From: Pseudomonadota bacterium
GTDB lineage: Bacteria; Pseudomonadota; Alphaproteobacteria; Sphingomonadales; Sphingomonadaceae
NCBI GenBank assembly: GCA_023416515.1
Contig: JAEZHP010000034.1
Coordinates: forward strand, 1-5,169
DNA: 5,169 nt
Reading direction: 5' to 3'
Part shown: positions 5,022 to 5,169 of the stretch, one piece after another
How positions within the stretch are numbered: position 1 is the first letter of the stretch
Layout: every line of letters begins with the position of its first letter
Program-made: the position numbers and the translations under genes
Notes under the pieces: model-generated
The model's database searches: none
Seen by the model: the letters and a program-made list of their open reading frames with translations, nothing else
Told to the model about the DNA's origin: nothing

Positions 5022-5047
5022 AAAGATCAACGACTTACGAGCCAAGG

Positions 5048-5139
5048 TGGCGGAGACGGAGGGATTCGAACCCTCGAGACCCGTTTCCAGGTCTGCTCAT
5101 TTAGCAAACGAGTGCCTTCAGCCTCTCGGCCACGTCTCC
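5048..5139 (-). tRNA. tRNA-Ser (anticodon GCU)
   Basis: A complete serine tRNA with encoded CCA. The 5' acceptor strand GGAGACG (5139-5133) pairs with CGTCTCC (5058-5052), followed by discriminator G (5051) and CCA (5050-5048). The D-arm region reads TGGCCGAGAGGCTGAAGGC, as in bacterial tRNA-Ser. The anticodon stem CTCGT/ATGAG encloses the loop TTGCTAA, giving anticodon GCU, which reads AGC and AGU codons. A long variable arm (AGACCTGGAAACGGGTCT) marks a class II tRNA, and the T-arm has GGGTTCGAATCCC. All stems pair, so the gene is probably functional. Its 3' end faces the phage-like region, as expected if it is an integration target regenerated by the element. Confidence 0.97.
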
Positions 5140-5169
5140 GTGGCGGCAGGGGTACACGGGGCCGTTCGG

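Larger units (their letters stand above)
1..5047. mobile_element. End of a cryptic prophage or genomic island abutting tRNA-Ser
   Basis: Phage tail genes lie at the left, a toxin-antitoxin cargo cassette in the middle, and small unknown genes run up to the 3' end of a tRNA-Ser gene. tRNA 3' ends are classic integration sites for tyrosine-recombinase elements, so the tRNA plausibly marks one boundary. Two of the four phage-type genes look frameshifted and the last is cut short, which suggests a defective element. No integrase is present and the other boundary is outside the window. The extent given is an inference; a duplicated tRNA end at the far side would confirm it. Confidence 0.5.

Overview
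The window looks like the end of a degraded prophage or genomic island in a G+C-rich alphaproteobacterium, probably of the Hyphomicrobiales/Rhizobiales. The grounds are the high G+C content, GGAGG ribosome binding sites, chained 4-base start/stop overlaps, and small protein families that I associate by memory with this group. No species can be named from the sequence.

Left part (1 to about 1450, plus strand): the tail end of a phage structural operon. It holds the C-terminus of a tail tape-measure-like protein, a small exported or membrane protein, and two further phage-type genes. Each of those two carries an apparent frameshift of net -1 at a GACCG pentamer, and the last one also loses its phage-like C-terminus where the next cassette begins. 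This side is therefore probably defective.

Middle part (about 1453 to 3440, minus strand): a compact, less G+C-rich three-gene operon. In transcription order it encodes a 77-residue XRE-type DNA-binding protein, the DNA ADP-ribosyltransferase toxin DarT, and its macrodomain antitoxin DarG. DarT attaches ADP-ribose from NAD+ to DNA bases. DarG removes the mark enzymatically and also binds the toxin. Both proteins keep their diagnostic motifs and look intact. Such systems act in anti-phage defence and plasmid or island maintenance.

Control region (3381 to 3462): two near-identical palindromes, TCAACA-N5-TGTTGA, lie between the XRE gene and a divergent plus-strand operon. They are strong candidates for operators bound by the XRE protein and may control both directions.

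Right part (3463 to 4961, plus strand): five small genes, every junction an ATGA overlap and every gene with a good GGAGG site. They encode an acidic 63-residue protein, an 84-residue helical protein, a 225-residue protein with a twin-arginine export signal, a 65-residue basic/amphipathic protein, and a 63-residue protein with a C-terminal membrane segment. None has a known function that I can name.

End (4962 to 5169): a short non-coding stretch with a G-rich run and an imperfect hairpin, then a complete tRNA-Ser(GCU) gene on the minus strand. The 3' end of the tRNA gene faces the phage-like material, as expected if an element integrated there. The most interesting possibility is that the XRE-DarT-DarG operon and the divergent five-gene operon form one co-regulated accessory module.
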